The position numbers and the translations under genes were made by a program. The notes below the pieces were generated by a model that worked only from the letters and a program-made list of their open reading frames with translations, did not search any database and was not told where the DNA came from. DNA of 64,000 bases, taken from contig CAMCMU010000017.1 in the NCBI GenBank assembly GCA_945876035.1, positions 20,566 to 84,565 on the forward strand, given 5' to 3'. This DNA is from Schlesneria paludicola DSM 18645 (lineage in GTDB: Bacteria > Planctomycetota > Planctomycetia > Planctomycetales > Planctomycetaceae). Below are positions 18,824 to 28,080 of the stretch, one piece after another; position 1 is the first letter of the stretch, and every line of letters starts with the position of its first letter.

Positions 18824-18982
18824 CTCGATCGTATCCTGTTCTCAAGAAAAACGGCTGTTGGAGAACTCCCCCGCCATTGTCCACCGGTTGAGCGAACCCT
18901 CCACAGATCCGCTGGCGGTCATCGTAACTCAACCACAGTTTGGGAACTAGGCTTTTCAGCCCCTGGCAAAAACGGGGACTCG

Positions 18983-20056
18983 TCACCAGCGTTCCACGGG
19001 TCCATTGGGCACTTTGATCAAGGCAGTCGCCACGGACGTTCGGCGTTCGCCATGGCGTTCACGTATTTCGCTGACGATTTCATCAAATTCCGCGATGCTC
19101 TGGAATAGTCTCATCCGCTGTTCCAGATCGTCGGGGACTCCCAACTGAGCACCATACCAAGCGGCGAACTTACGGAATAACTGGCAACTGCGTTCGGCGT
19201 GCTGTTCGGTCATCAGCCGGAAATGACGGGCGAGAAAATCGAGCTGCTCATCAGGGCTCGGATCGCGTATGTCTTCTCCCGCCGCGTTGTCCTTCAGCTT
19301 GCGGAAGATCCAGGGATCGAGCAGTGCACCACGCCCGATCGCCACCGCATCACAACCCGTCACGCGTCTCATGTGTAATGCATGTTCGACAGTCCGCACG
19401 TCGCCGTTACCGATGACCGGAATCTGCTTGACGGCTGCGACTGTTTCGGCGATCCCCTCGAGATTGACAGCGCCTTGAAATCCCTGCGATCGAGTTCGAC
19501 CGTGAATGGTGATTGCGGCCACTCCGACGTTCTCAAACCGGCGAGCGAGCCGAGGGGCACAGATGCTGTCTCGGTCCCAGCCGAGTCGCATTTTTACGGT
19601 CACGGGGACGTGGACCGCCGAGACGATACGTTCCACAAGACGAGTGGCATCGTCGGCATCGCAGAGCAGCCTGGCCCCTCCGCCCTGCCCGTTGACCTTG
19701 GCCATCGGGCAGCCCATGTTGATGTCAACTCCGGCGTAACCACGCCTTTCCAACCACTGAGCCGCGAGGACCAGTTCCTGATCCCTGCCGCTAAAAATTT
19801 GGATGGATAATGGATCGTCGTCGGCATGCGTTTCAATCAATTCGAGCGAATGACGATGACCGGCATTCAGTTGCGTTGCATGCACGAGATCGGTCGTTGC
19901 CAGTCCGAGTCCCCCGAGCTCTCGAAGGGCGCGACGAAACGCAAGATGCGTATAACCGGCCAAGGGCGCGAGGCTGTAGCGTGACGGTATCGACCGATGA
20001 CCGATGGAGAACTTCGGATCGGTAGAAACGGAAACGGGGGTGGCGGATTTGATCAG
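18983..20056 (-). CDS. dus: tRNA-dihydrouridine synthase (unusual or unresolved start)
   Basis: Flavoenzyme that reduces uridine to dihydrouridine in the tRNA D-loop. FMN-barrel features: LAPLAGYTHLAFR at the N-terminus, DINMGCPMAKV, the catalytic Cys followed by GGGARLL, KMRLGWD, TIHGRTRSQG and NGDVRT, and GRGALLDPWIF. The conserved start of the barrel (FSIGHRS...SLAPLAGY) extends upstream of the first TTG (19963), but I find no ATG, GTG or TTG in that frame upstream. The first plausible candidate is CTG 20056, overlapping the kinase stop as CTGA, which would give 357 residues and imply translational coupling. The end coordinate is therefore tentative; the family call is firm. Confidence 0.85.
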   Translation of the reverse strand: MIKSATPVSVSTDPKFSIGHRSIPSRYSLAPLAGYTHLAFRRALRELGGLGLATTDLVHATQLNAGHRHSLELIETHADDDPLSIQIFSGRDQELVLAAQWLERRGYAGVDINMGCPMAKVNGQGGGARLLCDADDATRLVERIVSAVHVPVTVKMRLGWDRDSICAPRLARRFENVGVAAITIHGRTRSQGFQGAVNLEGIAETVAAVKQIPVIGNGDVRTVEHALHMRRVTGCDAVAIGRGALLDPWIFRKLKDNAAGEDIRDPSPDEQLDFLARHFRLMTEQHAERSCQLFRKFAAWYGAQLGVPDDLEQRMRLFQSIAEFDEIVSEIRERHGERRTSVATALIKVPNGPVERW

Positions 20057-21501
20057 AGGACTGTCGATCCGGATCGTCCTTCCGTGAAGTGAATGGGGAG
20101 AGTCACCGTAAACTCCGTCTCCTGACCGAACAGGCTGCGAACGGAAATCGTCCCGGCATGGGCCAAGACAATCGACTGACAGATGCTGAGTCCCAGGCCG
20201 TTGCCACGGTCTTCGGCATCTCGTTGACGCGCTTTGTCGACCTGATAAAAGCGATCGAAAACATGAGCCAGAGCATCCGTTGGAATTCCGATGCCTGTAT
20301 CGCTGACGGTCAATTCAACGCGCGTCCCATCAGCCGATCTCTGCAACTCAATCGAGACGACTCCCTGTTGGGGTGTAAACTTGATGGCATTGTCCACGAG
20401 ATTCGTCAGCAACTGCCGCAGTTGACTCGGATCTCCATGAACGGAGAGCGGTTCCACGCCGTGATATTCCAGCGTCACGTTCCGTTCTTCGGCCACGGGG
20501 CCGAACATTTCGACAGACTTATGGATTAGATCGTGGAGCAACACCTGTTCGCGGTGAATGGGGTCGCCTCCCGCCTCACTTTGAGCCAGTTGCAGCAACT
20601 GATTCACGAGTTGCCCCAGATGTCGGCATTGGTCGTTGAGCTGGAACAACGTCTCTTCATATTCCGCGGCCGTGCGCGGTTTTTGCAGAGTCACTTCGAC
20701 ACAACTTTGAATGGCCGTCAGCGGAGATCGAAGTTCGTGCGCAGCATGTGCCACAAAGTCTCGGTTTTTCTGCAGATGATTGCCAATCTGGTCTAGGAAG
20801 GTGTTGATCTTGATGGCCAATTGATCGAGTTCATCGCCGATTCCTCGCACTTTGAGTCGTTCCTCGAGATGGCTCGGTCGCAGTCGCGCTGTCGTGCGAA
20901 TAATCTGTTGCAGGGGCTCGACGGCTCGACTTGCCACCATCAGCCCGCCCAGCGGAGCCAGCAGGAAAATTGCAAATCCCACAGGGGCCAGAATACGCGT
21001 CAGGCGTTCCACATCTTCGCTAATAAACGTGATTGGAGTGCCAACGCGGATATAATAATTCGGCAAGTCGGGTCGGATCAACTGACGTTCAATGGAGCGG
21101 TATTCGGGCGACTCCCAGACGTTGTATCCGTCGCTGGAACGGACCAGTTTTTGGAGAGGTTGAGCGGGTGCCAAGACGCTGGACCAGATGGTCTCTTGTC
21201 GTCCTTCCGATAGCCAGCGAATGTGCCACCCTCGTTCACGGTGTCCCTCCGCCTTGCGTTCCATCTCCGCAATAATCTGCTTCTGATCCGGATGAAATGC
21301 CTCAACGGCCAAGAGTAACTCCCGAACTTCCGCATCGAGTGTCGTATCGGTTTCCAGTAACAGATAAAACCGCAATCCCTCACGCACCGCAACCAAGGCG
21401 ATGATCACTGCAATCAGAACGATCAGTGTGTTCCAGACGGCGAGTCGAACTTTCAATGATCGAAAGAAATTCGTCAAGCGTTTCAGGGTTTGCGCGGGCA
21501 T
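20053..21501 (-). CDS. membrane sensor histidine kinase, orphan
   Basis: 482-residue two-component sensor kinase. Layout: TM1 (about 19-41), periplasmic sensor of about 130 residues, TM2 (about 171-192), HAMP, HisKA with phosphoacceptor H255 in AHELRSPLTAIQ, then HATPase_c with N-box NLVDNAIKF, G1 DTGIGIP and G2 GNGLGLS. ATG 21501 has AAGGAG nine bases upstream; an in-frame start at 21819 would run back into the btaA gene and is rejected. No response regulator lies on either side, so the partner must be encoded elsewhere. It sits between btaA (106-base gap) and dus (overlapping) on one strand, an arrangement that suggests co-transcription. Confidence 0.92.
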   Translation of the reverse strand: MPAQTLKRLTNFFRSLKVRLAVWNTLIVLIAVIIALVAVREGLRFYLLLETDTTLDAEVRELLLAVEAFHPDQKQIIAEMERKAEGHRERGWHIRWLSEGRQETIWSSVLAPAQPLQKLVRSSDGYNVWESPEYRSIERQLIRPDLPNYYIRVGTPITFISEDVERLTRILAPVGFAIFLLAPLGGLMVASRAVEPLQQIIRTTARLRPSHLEERLKVRGIGDELDQLAIKINTFLDQIGNHLQKNRDFVAHAAHELRSPLTAIQSCVEVTLQKPRTAAEYEETLFQLNDQCRHLGQLVNQLLQLAQSEAGGDPIHREQVLLHDLIHKSVEMFGPVAEERNVTLEYHGVEPLSVHGDPSQLRQLLTNLVDNAIKFTPQQGVVSIELQRSADGTRVELTVSDTGIGIPTDALAHVFDRFYQVDKARQRDAEDRGNGLGLSICQSIVLAHAGTISVRSLFGQETEFTVTLPIHFTEGRSGSTVL

Positions 21502-21607
21502 GGTCGGCGGCTCCTTCGACCCCGTGACATTCTTTACGCCTGAGGAAATGACCGTGACGTGATTTCGACAGGGATCTTTGGCCCAGAAACGACCGGTTCG
21601 GACAACG

Positions 21608-22867
21608 TCATTTCTGGATCTCGGCAATGCAAAAGCTGCCGTAGGTGTGGACTCGATCCTGAGCGTGGAGTTCGCTTGCCAGCGACGTGTTGTATCGCAG
21701 AATGTCTCGGAGCTGTTTTCGTTCCCCCTGCACGAGGACTTGGATCGGGTTGATGAACGTTCCATCGAGGCCGGCACTGCGCCACAGTACGCGGGCGTGG
21801 GGAGTTGCCCGATCCACAATCGACTGCCATTCGGCGGTTAACAGTTTTTTGGCCGGATCTTTCGACAGCCAATCCATGTGGTCCAGCAGCACAAATCGTG
21901 TAATCGGTTCGGGTGCGGACTTGAGAAACCCTTCCATGGTATTCGTGTGCGATGAGACCTGGTCGGCAACGCCGCTCTTGAGTCGTTCAAAGTTGTGTGG
22001 CTTGAGATATTCGGGACAGGCTTCCGGTGAGTACTCGCCGGTCATATAGACACGCCAAGCGTAGTTGTCCTTCAGCGGAATTTTCGTGAACACGGCTTCG
22101 ACACGATCCACGACGAATTGCAGGATGCCACCGGGGTAGCCCTCGTCAATTTGTTTGCGTTGAGCACGCGGGACACCCAGCAGAGAGAGGGTGATGTCGC
22201 GTCTCATCGCAAACTTGATAAAGGGCCTCCATAACTTTTTTGCGAGGTCGTATTGTTCAAAGAGACTCTTCTGCTGTTCGACACTGTCCGCCGCCAGAAG
22301 GGCATTGACAGCATCACGCATCTTAGCGACGTGGTCGATGTAATAATTGACCAGCCAGGCGAATGTGCCGCTCGTTCCCCGGAAGTAGAAGGACTTTCGA
22401 CGACCACGTTTGAACAGATCCCCCTTGCGATCCCAAAAGACCCGCGCCTCGGGTGCCAGAGAAGGACGAAGTTGCTTGGAATAGACTTCAGACCACTCGT
22501 CAAGTCGTCCCTGCCCAAAGAGTTTCCAGTACGTTTCATAGTCCAGCTGTCTGGCTCCAACCAATTTAAGGTCCAGCAGATGGTTCTGCTTGGGATTCAT
22601 ATCGACGGCGTAGACATGCCCGGCACCGGCCAGCGCGTAGTCAATCGCGTTACAACCCGCCGATGTGATCACCACCACACGGTCTGTCGCCGACAGTTCC
22701 AACGCGACTCGATCCAAGCGAGGATCTTCCCAGCATTGGTTGTAGACGATATTGCGGCCGTGGACGATATTGAACCATGTCTTACTGAGTCGTTCGACAA
22801 CCATTTGCAGAGTATCCGTCGTGAATTCCAAGACGCTCGCGTTGGAGTGGACGTCCACAAGGGACAT
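21608..22867 (-). CDS. btaA: BtaA-like S-adenosylmethionine:diacylglycerol 3-amino-3-carboxypropyltransferase (DUF3419)
   Basis: BtaA moves the aminocarboxypropyl group of SAM to diacylglycerol, the first step in betaine (DGTS) lipid synthesis. The 419-residue protein has family features: NIVYNQCWEDPRLDR near the N-terminus, the nucleotide-binding ITSAGCNAIDYALAG and VDMNPKQNHLLDLK, the central RGTSGTFAWL, and the late LLDHMDWLS. ATG 22867 chosen; GTG 22873 is in frame two codons upstream. No btaB N-methyltransferase is adjacent, so whether a trimethylated betaine lipid is made cannot be told from this window. The kinase and dus genes follow on the same strand. Confidence 0.85.
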   Translation of the reverse strand: MSLVDVHSNASVLEFTTDTLQMVVERLSKTWFNIVHGRNIVYNQCWEDPRLDRVALELSATDRVVVITSAGCNAIDYALAGAGHVYAVDMNPKQNHLLDLKLVGARQLDYETYWKLFGQGRLDEWSEVYSKQLRPSLAPEARVFWDRKGDLFKRGRRKSFYFRGTSGTFAWLVNYYIDHVAKMRDAVNALLAADSVEQQKSLFEQYDLAKKLWRPFIKFAMRRDITLSLLGVPRAQRKQIDEGYPGGILQFVVDRVEAVFTKIPLKDNYAWRVYMTGEYSPEACPEYLKPHNFERLKSGVADQVSSHTNTMEGFLKSAPEPITRFVLLDHMDWLSKDPAKKLLTAEWQSIVDRATPHARVLWRSAGLDGTFINPIQVLVQGERKQLRDILRYNTSLASELHAQDRVHTYGSFCIAEIQK

Positions 22868-23607
22868 GACCACCGCGCCCGAAAGGGGACCAGTGACATG
22901 TTCCCTAAACAGAACCGGATTCTCAACCGATCCCGTCTCAGAATGACCTCAAGGGGTCGGAAATCTCTGTCGGTTGCAGGGATTGGCGAGCCCGCGTGGA
23001 GCATGTGGGGCTTGGGATCTTGATGGATGGGGAGCGGGAGTCGCTTGGGGAAGGGTGTCTGTCAAGACGCATCGGCCGCGGGAAATCGCGTCATGGCGGA
23101 TGTGTCGATCGTCGGGGTCGCAGTGGGCCGGTTGCGTCATCGTACACGGATCCGCGATTCCTCAACTTCTCGAGACAGATTGGGTGGTTAGCGAATCCCG
23201 CGGCACGATCTCGTGGTCCTACCGAGGGACGAGGTGATTGTTGCCGCGGGCTCGGTGAGCCAATCGCCAAGCGGCTGATTCAGGGGCGGCGGTTCAGAAA
23301 GGCTATGAGAATAGCGGCCAAGTTGGATCTCTTCACGCCCTCGATCAGCACCCAAGACTCGCTGCGGGACTGGCGATTGGCTTTCGAACGCGGAGACAAG
23401 ATTCGGGGGCTTCAGAGGGAACTCAGGCCTCATCCCTCAACCGGTTGGTTGTGCAGTAGCCGTTGGAACGCGAGAACGTGACTCGTTCCTCAAATGATGG
23501 ACCGGATGATCGACCTTCCCGAATCCGCTCTCAGGAATCCCGCGTCGATATCGGAATTCCGTCCACGCGAGTCGCGTCCGGGGAGTGCGTGCCGTTTTAA
23601 GAGGTCG
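22868..23607. other. intergenic region, no gene recognised
   Basis: 740 bases between the 5' side of btaA and the 3' end of the YbjQ-like gene. A plus-strand open frame at 22996-23481 has no recognisable motif and an arginine/glycine-rich composition typical of chance frames in GC-rich DNA. I see nothing else. Confidence 0.5.
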
Positions 23608-23952
23608 TTACCGTTCAGGTTCGGCGATTACCGCTGTTCCGTATGCCAGAACTTCCGTGATCCCCGGGCCGATCTCGTTCGCATCATACCGCACTCCGAT
23701 CACGGCGTTGGCTCCGTGTTGTTCGGCATGTTCGACCATTTCCGTGAATGCGTCGGCACGCGCTTGTTCGCAGAGACTGGTATAGATCGTGATATTGCCT
23801 CCCAAAATCGTCTGAAACCCGGCGAAGAAATTTCCGACGAGGCTGCGCGAGCGAACGACGATTCCTCGAACGACGCCGCAGCTTCGGACAACACGATGGC
23901 CGGGCAGTTCAAATGCGGTTGTCACGTTTTCGGGTGATATCGCGCTAGACAT
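23608..23952 (-). CDS. YbjQ/UPF0145 (DUF74) family protein
   Basis: 114-residue protein of the YbjQ family, sometimes described as heavy-metal-binding, with no firm function. Visible landmarks: early [19 protein letters not shown], a central [20 protein letters not shown] and the family's [15 protein letters not shown] block, ending in [14 protein letters not shown] 23952 has AGGGA eight bases upstream; an in-frame start at 24027 would add 25 residues with no resemblance. Pentameric assembly is known for the fold. Isolated gene. Confidence 0.88.
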   Translation of the reverse strand: MSSAISPENVTTAFELPGHRVVRSCGVVRGIVVRSRSLVGNFFAGFQTILGGNITIYTSLCEQARADAFTEMVEHAEQHGANAVIGVRYDANEIGPGITEVLAYGTAVIAEPER

Positions 23953-24157
23953 GGTCGCTTTCCCTGACTTGAAAAGAGAGACAACGGAACTCGTCGACGT
24001 CAACGATCGGTCGCAAAGTTCGATCATCGCACACGTTGCCGCCGAACGCGAACCCGCTGTGTGTCTTTGGATGCCGGTTGAGCCAATGTGGTTTTGATCG
24101 AGCGAGACGAGATTGGATTAGACTATTTGGCACGTGAAACATCCGGTCAGGAACCGG

Positions 24158-24931
24158 TCACACAGAGGGAGACGCTCCTGCTTTGGTCGCCTGAACCAGT
24201 TTAGTGACGGTGGCTTGGAGCAGATAAAAAGGCTCGGCGATGCACAGCAGCCGGTACCCTAGCCCGGCATTGGTCGGCCCATCCCCGATCATCCACAGGA
24301 GTTTTCCAGCGGCCTCTGCCGCCTTCTTGAGTCGATCCTTGGCGTTCAACAAACGAGGATCTTCGGAATTCCAACAGCAACCGAGTCGAGCGGAGAGGTC
24401 ATACGGGCCAATCGCGAGTGCTGTGCAGAGTGGATGCTTGGCGATGGCCTCGCAATTCTCGAGACCTTGCAGACTTTCAATTTGAGGCCACACGATAAAA
24501 TTGTCCTCAACCTCGGTTTTCCACGTGGCGTAATTGTAGTCGCTGACCCATTGATTTCCCTGACCGCCGGGACGTCGTTCCCCGCGGGGCGGTAGATAGA
24601 TGCCGCTTTGAATTTCGTCCATCTGTTCCACGCTGTTGACCATGGGACAAAGCAGCCCACAAGCTCCGGCGTCAACGGCCAGACGGATCGATTCGCGATC
24701 GGTTCTGGCCGGGCGGATCAGCACGGGAAAATTGGTCAGCCGGCCAACCATGCAGCCATCGGCCACAAGTTGCGATCCGTGATCATGGTGCTCCACATCA
24801 ATGATGACGTAATCGAGGCCGGCCGTGATTCCCAGTTCGATAAACTGCAGCCAGAAATGGTTGCTGCAGAGCATTCCCAGGACAGGCTGACCGGAGGCCA
24901 TTTTTTCTCTTAGAATTCGGGCAGACTTCAT
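24158..24931 (-). CDS. HpcH/HpaI-type aldolase
   Basis: 257-residue class II pyruvate aldolase of the HpaI/2-dehydro-3-deoxyglucarate aldolase family. The barrel begins with LGMLCSNHFWLQFIE; DVEHHDHG supplies the catalytic His region, RPARTD the substrate Arg, PQIES the metal-binding Glu and IGPYDLSARLG the metal-binding Asp. These enzymes split 2-keto-3-deoxy sugar acids or related compounds to pyruvate and an aldehyde; the true substrate is unknown. ATG 24931 has a GAGGCGAGGGA purine stretch immediately upstream. No sugar-acid operon surrounds it. Confidence 0.85.
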   Translation of the reverse strand: MKSARILREKMASGQPVLGMLCSNHFWLQFIELGITAGLDYVIIDVEHHDHGSQLVADGCMVGRLTNFPVLIRPARTDRESIRLAVDAGACGLLCPMVNSVEQMDEIQSGIYLPPRGERRPGGQGNQWVSDYNYATWKTEVEDNFIVWPQIESLQGLENCEAIAKHPLCTALAIGPYDLSARLGCCWNSEDPRLLNAKDRLKKAAEAAGKLLWMIGDGPTNAGLGYRLLCIAEPFYLLQATVTKLVQATKAGASPSV

Positions 24932-25220
24932 TCCCTCGCCTCGTTCTTTCTATGACAGCACGTTTTAAAAGTGGGATCTCCAAGACTATAACAGCAGTGG
25001 CTGCAGATTTTGACTGTAACCGCCACCGTAACAATGAGACCTCGTTCCGAAAAGTTCCCGAAAAAAGAGTCGTGCGGAGAAGGGAGTTTCCCTGGGAGTC
25101 CCCCGATACTCAGCCGGATTCAAATGTGTTGATGCCGTTTGCAATTGGTGGTCTTATTCCTGAGAATTCCAGATCGTAAGACCTCTGTTCCGATCACCTT
25201 GCTCGACGTGGGAAATCCGA

Positions 25221-26147
25221 ATGCTTGTTCAATCGTTGCCGATGATGACGCTGGTTGCCATTGTCGTCTCCAGTTCCGTGTTTGCCGTGGATCTCAAGCC
25301 GATCGTCGCTCCGCACGCGGAAGTGATTCAGGTTGTGGAGAACGGCCGATTCACCGAAGGTCCGGCCGATTCGCCTCGCAGTCTTGTCGTCCTCGAGGCG
25401 AACGGGGCATCGATCGGTCGGATACCGGTTCCGGAACATCCCGCCAATGGCACGTTTGGCCGAGCGGAGGGGCAAACCTTGTTGCTGACGGCGAGGACGA
25501 GTCTGTATCCAATACCGATGAGTGTGGCCGGAGCCCCATTGGCAGCTTCCGGACCGGATCGGGCGCGGTCCGTCCGTCAATACGCCCCACGCCGTCGCTC
25601 GATTCGCGGGCCAGCACGGTTGGCTCAGGACCAGAAACAGGACTCCGCGCCGACCACGGACGTGATCATTCAAGACATCACTCTGAAAATTCCGACGTCG
25701 TGGAAGTCGGAGCCTCCGGCGACTTCGATGCGACTTTCTCAATTCAAAATCCCAGCCGCCGCAGGGGATCAATATCCCACCGAATTGGTGATTTCGTCAT
25801 TTCGCGGTGGCGGAGGTGGTGTCGCTCCGAATCTCAAGCGTTGGGTTGATCAATTCCTTGTGGAAGGCCGAAACGTGAAAGTGACAACAGGGACTTGCCC
25901 ACAGGGCAAGTACTACTTCAGCAATGTCAGCGGCACTTACGAATTTACCGCAGGAGGACGGTTCCCGGGCGGCAAGAAGGAACCGCGTCCAAAACATCGT
26001 TCGCTGAGCGTCGTCCTCGAAACCGACAAGAAAGAAGTCTATTTTCTCAGACTTACCGGCACGGAAAAGGCTGTCACCGAGGCGGCGGAGGGATTCCGAG
26101 CCGCGTTTGGCGCGGATCTCACCAAAGAAACCGATTACGAGATCTAG
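25221..26147 (+). CDS. secreted chimeric protein: gluconolactonase remnant plus planctomycete secreted domain
   Basis: 308-residue reading frame with a signal peptide (residues 1-22). Residues 23-50 (KPIVAPHAEVIQVVENGRFTEGP cut in two) match the N-terminus of exported SMP-30/gluconolactonase-like proteins, while residues about 55-105 (ASIGRIPVPEHPANGTF and LLLTARTSLYPIPM) match that family's C-terminal end; roughly 150-190 central residues, including most of the propeller, are missing. From about residue 135 the protein changes to a family I recall as common in planctomycetes (DITLKIPTSWKSEPP, FRGGGGGVAPNLKRWVDQF, YFLRLTGTEKAV), normally about 200 residues with its own signal peptide, which is absent here. 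Expression is unknown; the intact frame suggests a functional fusion or a recent event. Confidence 0.7.
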   Translation: MLVQSLPMMTLVAIVVSSSVFAVDLKPIVAPHAEVIQVVENGRFTEGPADSPRSLVVLEANGASIGRIPVPEHPANGTFGRAEGQTLLLTARTSLYPIPMSVAGAPLAASGPDRARSVRQYAPRRRSIRGPARLAQDQKQDSAPTTDVIIQDITLKIPTSWKSEPPATSMRLSQFKIPAAAGDQYPTELVISSFRGGGGGVAPNLKRWVDQFLVEGRNVKVTTGTCPQGKYYFSNVSGTYEFTAGGRFPGGKKEPRPKHRSLSVVLETDKKEVYFLRLTGTEKAVTEAAEGFRAAFGADLTKETDYEI

Positions 26148-26436
26148 TGCCAGATCGACAGTCCTCAGTGATGACAGACTTTGTTTTTTGTGGTGAATTC
26201 GTGGTGATCTTCCACGGCGTTCCGGATGCTGATGCAGCACCGCGCCCGGTATGGTTTTGCGGCGTCTGTGGTTTCGGGTGAGTTGACTGCCGGATGAGGT
26301 TCAAGGATGTCTGAAGCGTCAGCAAATTCAGGGCTGACACGCGGTGCCTGTAGCGTGAAGATACCGCACGATCATCGCGTCCGACGTCCGCGGTTGTTGG
26401 CGACGCGTTGAAACGCCAGTTGGCGAGGCAGCGACG

Positions 26437-27282
26437 TCACGTCCCGAGCGGATTCCATTCCCCGGTGAAGACCTCTGTCGCCGGTCCGGTCATGAAGACA
26501 TCGCCCGCTGAAGCCCATTCGAGTTTCAAGTCACCGCCGCGAAGATGGGCGATGACGGTTCGTTGCGTTCGACCCGTGAGCACTCCGGCCACCAGACCGG
26601 CACACGCGCCGGTCCCGCAGGCCATGGTCTCACCGCTTCCACGTTCCCAGACACGCATGTGAAATTCTTGGGGCGAGACAATCTGAATGAATTCGGCATT
26701 CACTCTGCGGGGAAAGGCAGAATGCTGTTCCATCAAAGGTCCGACGCGCAGCACCCAGTCGTCGTTGAGTTGCTCGACGAATGTGACGCAGTGTGGATTT
26801 CCCATGGAGACACAGGTGACATCAATCCTCTGACCGGCGACGTCGAGTGGGACATTTTTTGGCGGATCACCAGGCAGGTTCGTTGGAATCCGACGGGCAT
26901 CCAGAATTGGTGGACCCATGTTGACGGTGACCTGCTCGACCTTTCCATGGCCGCCGAGGGTCAATTGCATGGTCAGGACACCCCGACCTGTTTCGATTTT
27001 CAATTCGGGCTTCTTGGCGATGCCTCGATCGTGGATGTACTTGGCGACGCATCGAATCGCATTGCCGCACATCTCCGATTCGCTGCCGTCGGCATTGAAC
27101 ATTCTCATGCGTGCATCGGCCACAGGGGAGGGACAGATCAACACCAGCCCATCGCCGCCAATTCCCTTGTGACGGTCGCTCACCGCCATGGCCGTGGCGG
27201 GAATATCCGTCGGAACAGGCTCGGAAAAGCAATTGACGTAGACATAGTCATTGCCAGCTCCGTGCATCTTGGTGAATTGCAT
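26437..27282 (-). CDS. dapF: diaminopimelate epimerase
   Basis: Converts LL- to meso-diaminopimelate for lysine and peptidoglycan synthesis, of interest because planctomycete peptidoglycan was long disputed. The 281-residue protein has the duplicated fold with both catalytic cysteines: C72 in EMCGNAIRC and C222 in [10 protein letters not shown]. Substrate contacts GAGNDYV near the start and GNPHCV are conserved. ATG 27282 begins directly at the family start MxFTKMHGxGND. The RidA-like gene ends 42 bases upstream on the same strand, so the two are probably one transcript. Confidence 0.95.
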   Translation of the reverse strand: MQFTKMHGAGNDYVYVNCFSEPVPTDIPATAMAVSDRHKGIGGDGLVLICPSPVADARMRMFNADGSESEMCGNAIRCVAKYIHDRGIAKKPELKIETGRGVLTMQLTLGGHGKVEQVTVNMGPPILDARRIPTNLPGDPPKNVPLDVAGQRIDVTCVSMGNPHCVTFVEQLNDDWVLRVGPLMEQHSAFPRRVNAEFIQIVSPQEFHMRVWERGSGETMACGTGACAGLVAGVLTGRTQRTVIAHLRGGDLKLEWASAGDVFMTGPATEVFTGEWNPLGT

Positions 27283-27324
27283 GGGACGTCTCGTGATCCG
27301 GTTTGGTGTGCACAGGTGATGGGT

Positions 27325-28080
27325 TCACACCAAACGAAGTTCGGTACGTATGCCTCGGACATCCATCTCGTACTCAATTTCTGAAATCGGTGGATTGGTG
27401 TAGTGCCAATGGACTCCATGAATGCTGGCGTCGCCCGCGCGACCCAAAATGATTTCCGACAACAGCGGCGTGATCGAGTGCGACGTAAAAACATCAATCG
27501 CCGTCACCTGTGGCCAATCGACTCCCAAACCCTGCAGCCGGCTTTCCATCAGGCCCATCACGTAGCGCGACTTGGATTCCAAACCTTTGTCGGACGTGTC
27601 GCCGAGGGAAATGATTCCCTCACGCGCCAGGATACCCTCGGGCAACTCGCCAGCACCGGCCACGACAAACGTCGGCGGCAGGCCTGCCGCACAGGGCTTC
27701 GTGAATGAAAAACCATACAGAACAGGTTCTTGAGGCGGATTGACGACAGGAGCTACGTTCGTCCTCGCGATGGGATTCGCGCCGCCGACAAAAACGTTCC
27801 AATCCCGCAAAATTTGAGCATATCCGGAATTGAAATCGAGGAATCCTTGAAAGCTGTAAGGCTTGGGTGATCTCAATTCGATGCCACACAGAGCGACTGT
27901 CGGACGTCCTGAGGCCGATAGATATTCGGCGATCTTATCGAATCCGATGCGATAAGGAACGGGTCGTTGAAACGTCACGTGTACGATTTCAAAGCCGGGG
28001 CTGGAGATGACGCCGCAGGAGTAAGGCGCGATACCTGGCAAAAAACAATAGTTTCCCGTGAGATGCTCAACCAATGCCAT
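27325..28080 (-). CDS. conserved protein with RidA-like C-terminal region
   Basis: 251-residue protein that I cannot assign firmly. The C-terminal half contains LPPTFVVAGAGELPEG and a helix-strand block ending GLGVDWPQVTAIDVFTSH, which resembles RidA/YjgF imine deaminases (helix with GLxW followed by the xVxxVxVxxxx strand). The N-terminal half (CFLPGIAPYSCGVISSPG to LCGIELRSPKPYS) may be a degenerate copy of the same fold. No signal peptide. ATG 28080 has AAGGAT seven bases upstream. Being 42 bases upstream of dapF suggests a role near amino-acid metabolism, but this is inference only. Confidence 0.6.
   Translation of the reverse strand: MALVEHLTGNYCFLPGIAPYSCGVISSPGFEIVHVTFQRPVPYRIGFDKIAEYLSASGRPTVALCGIELRSPKPYSFQGFLDFNSGYAQILRDWNVFVGGANPIARTNVAPVVNPPQEPVLYGFSFTKPCAAGLPPTFVVAGAGELPEGILAREGIISLGDTSDKGLESKSRYVMGLMESRLQGLGVDWPQVTAIDVFTSHSITPLLSEIILGRAGDASIHGVHWHYTNPPISEIEYEMDVRGIRTELRLV

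Noticed and set aside
22996..23481. 161-codon plus-strand frame in the btaA upstream region
   Set aside because: No motif, composition typical of chance frames in GC-rich DNA.
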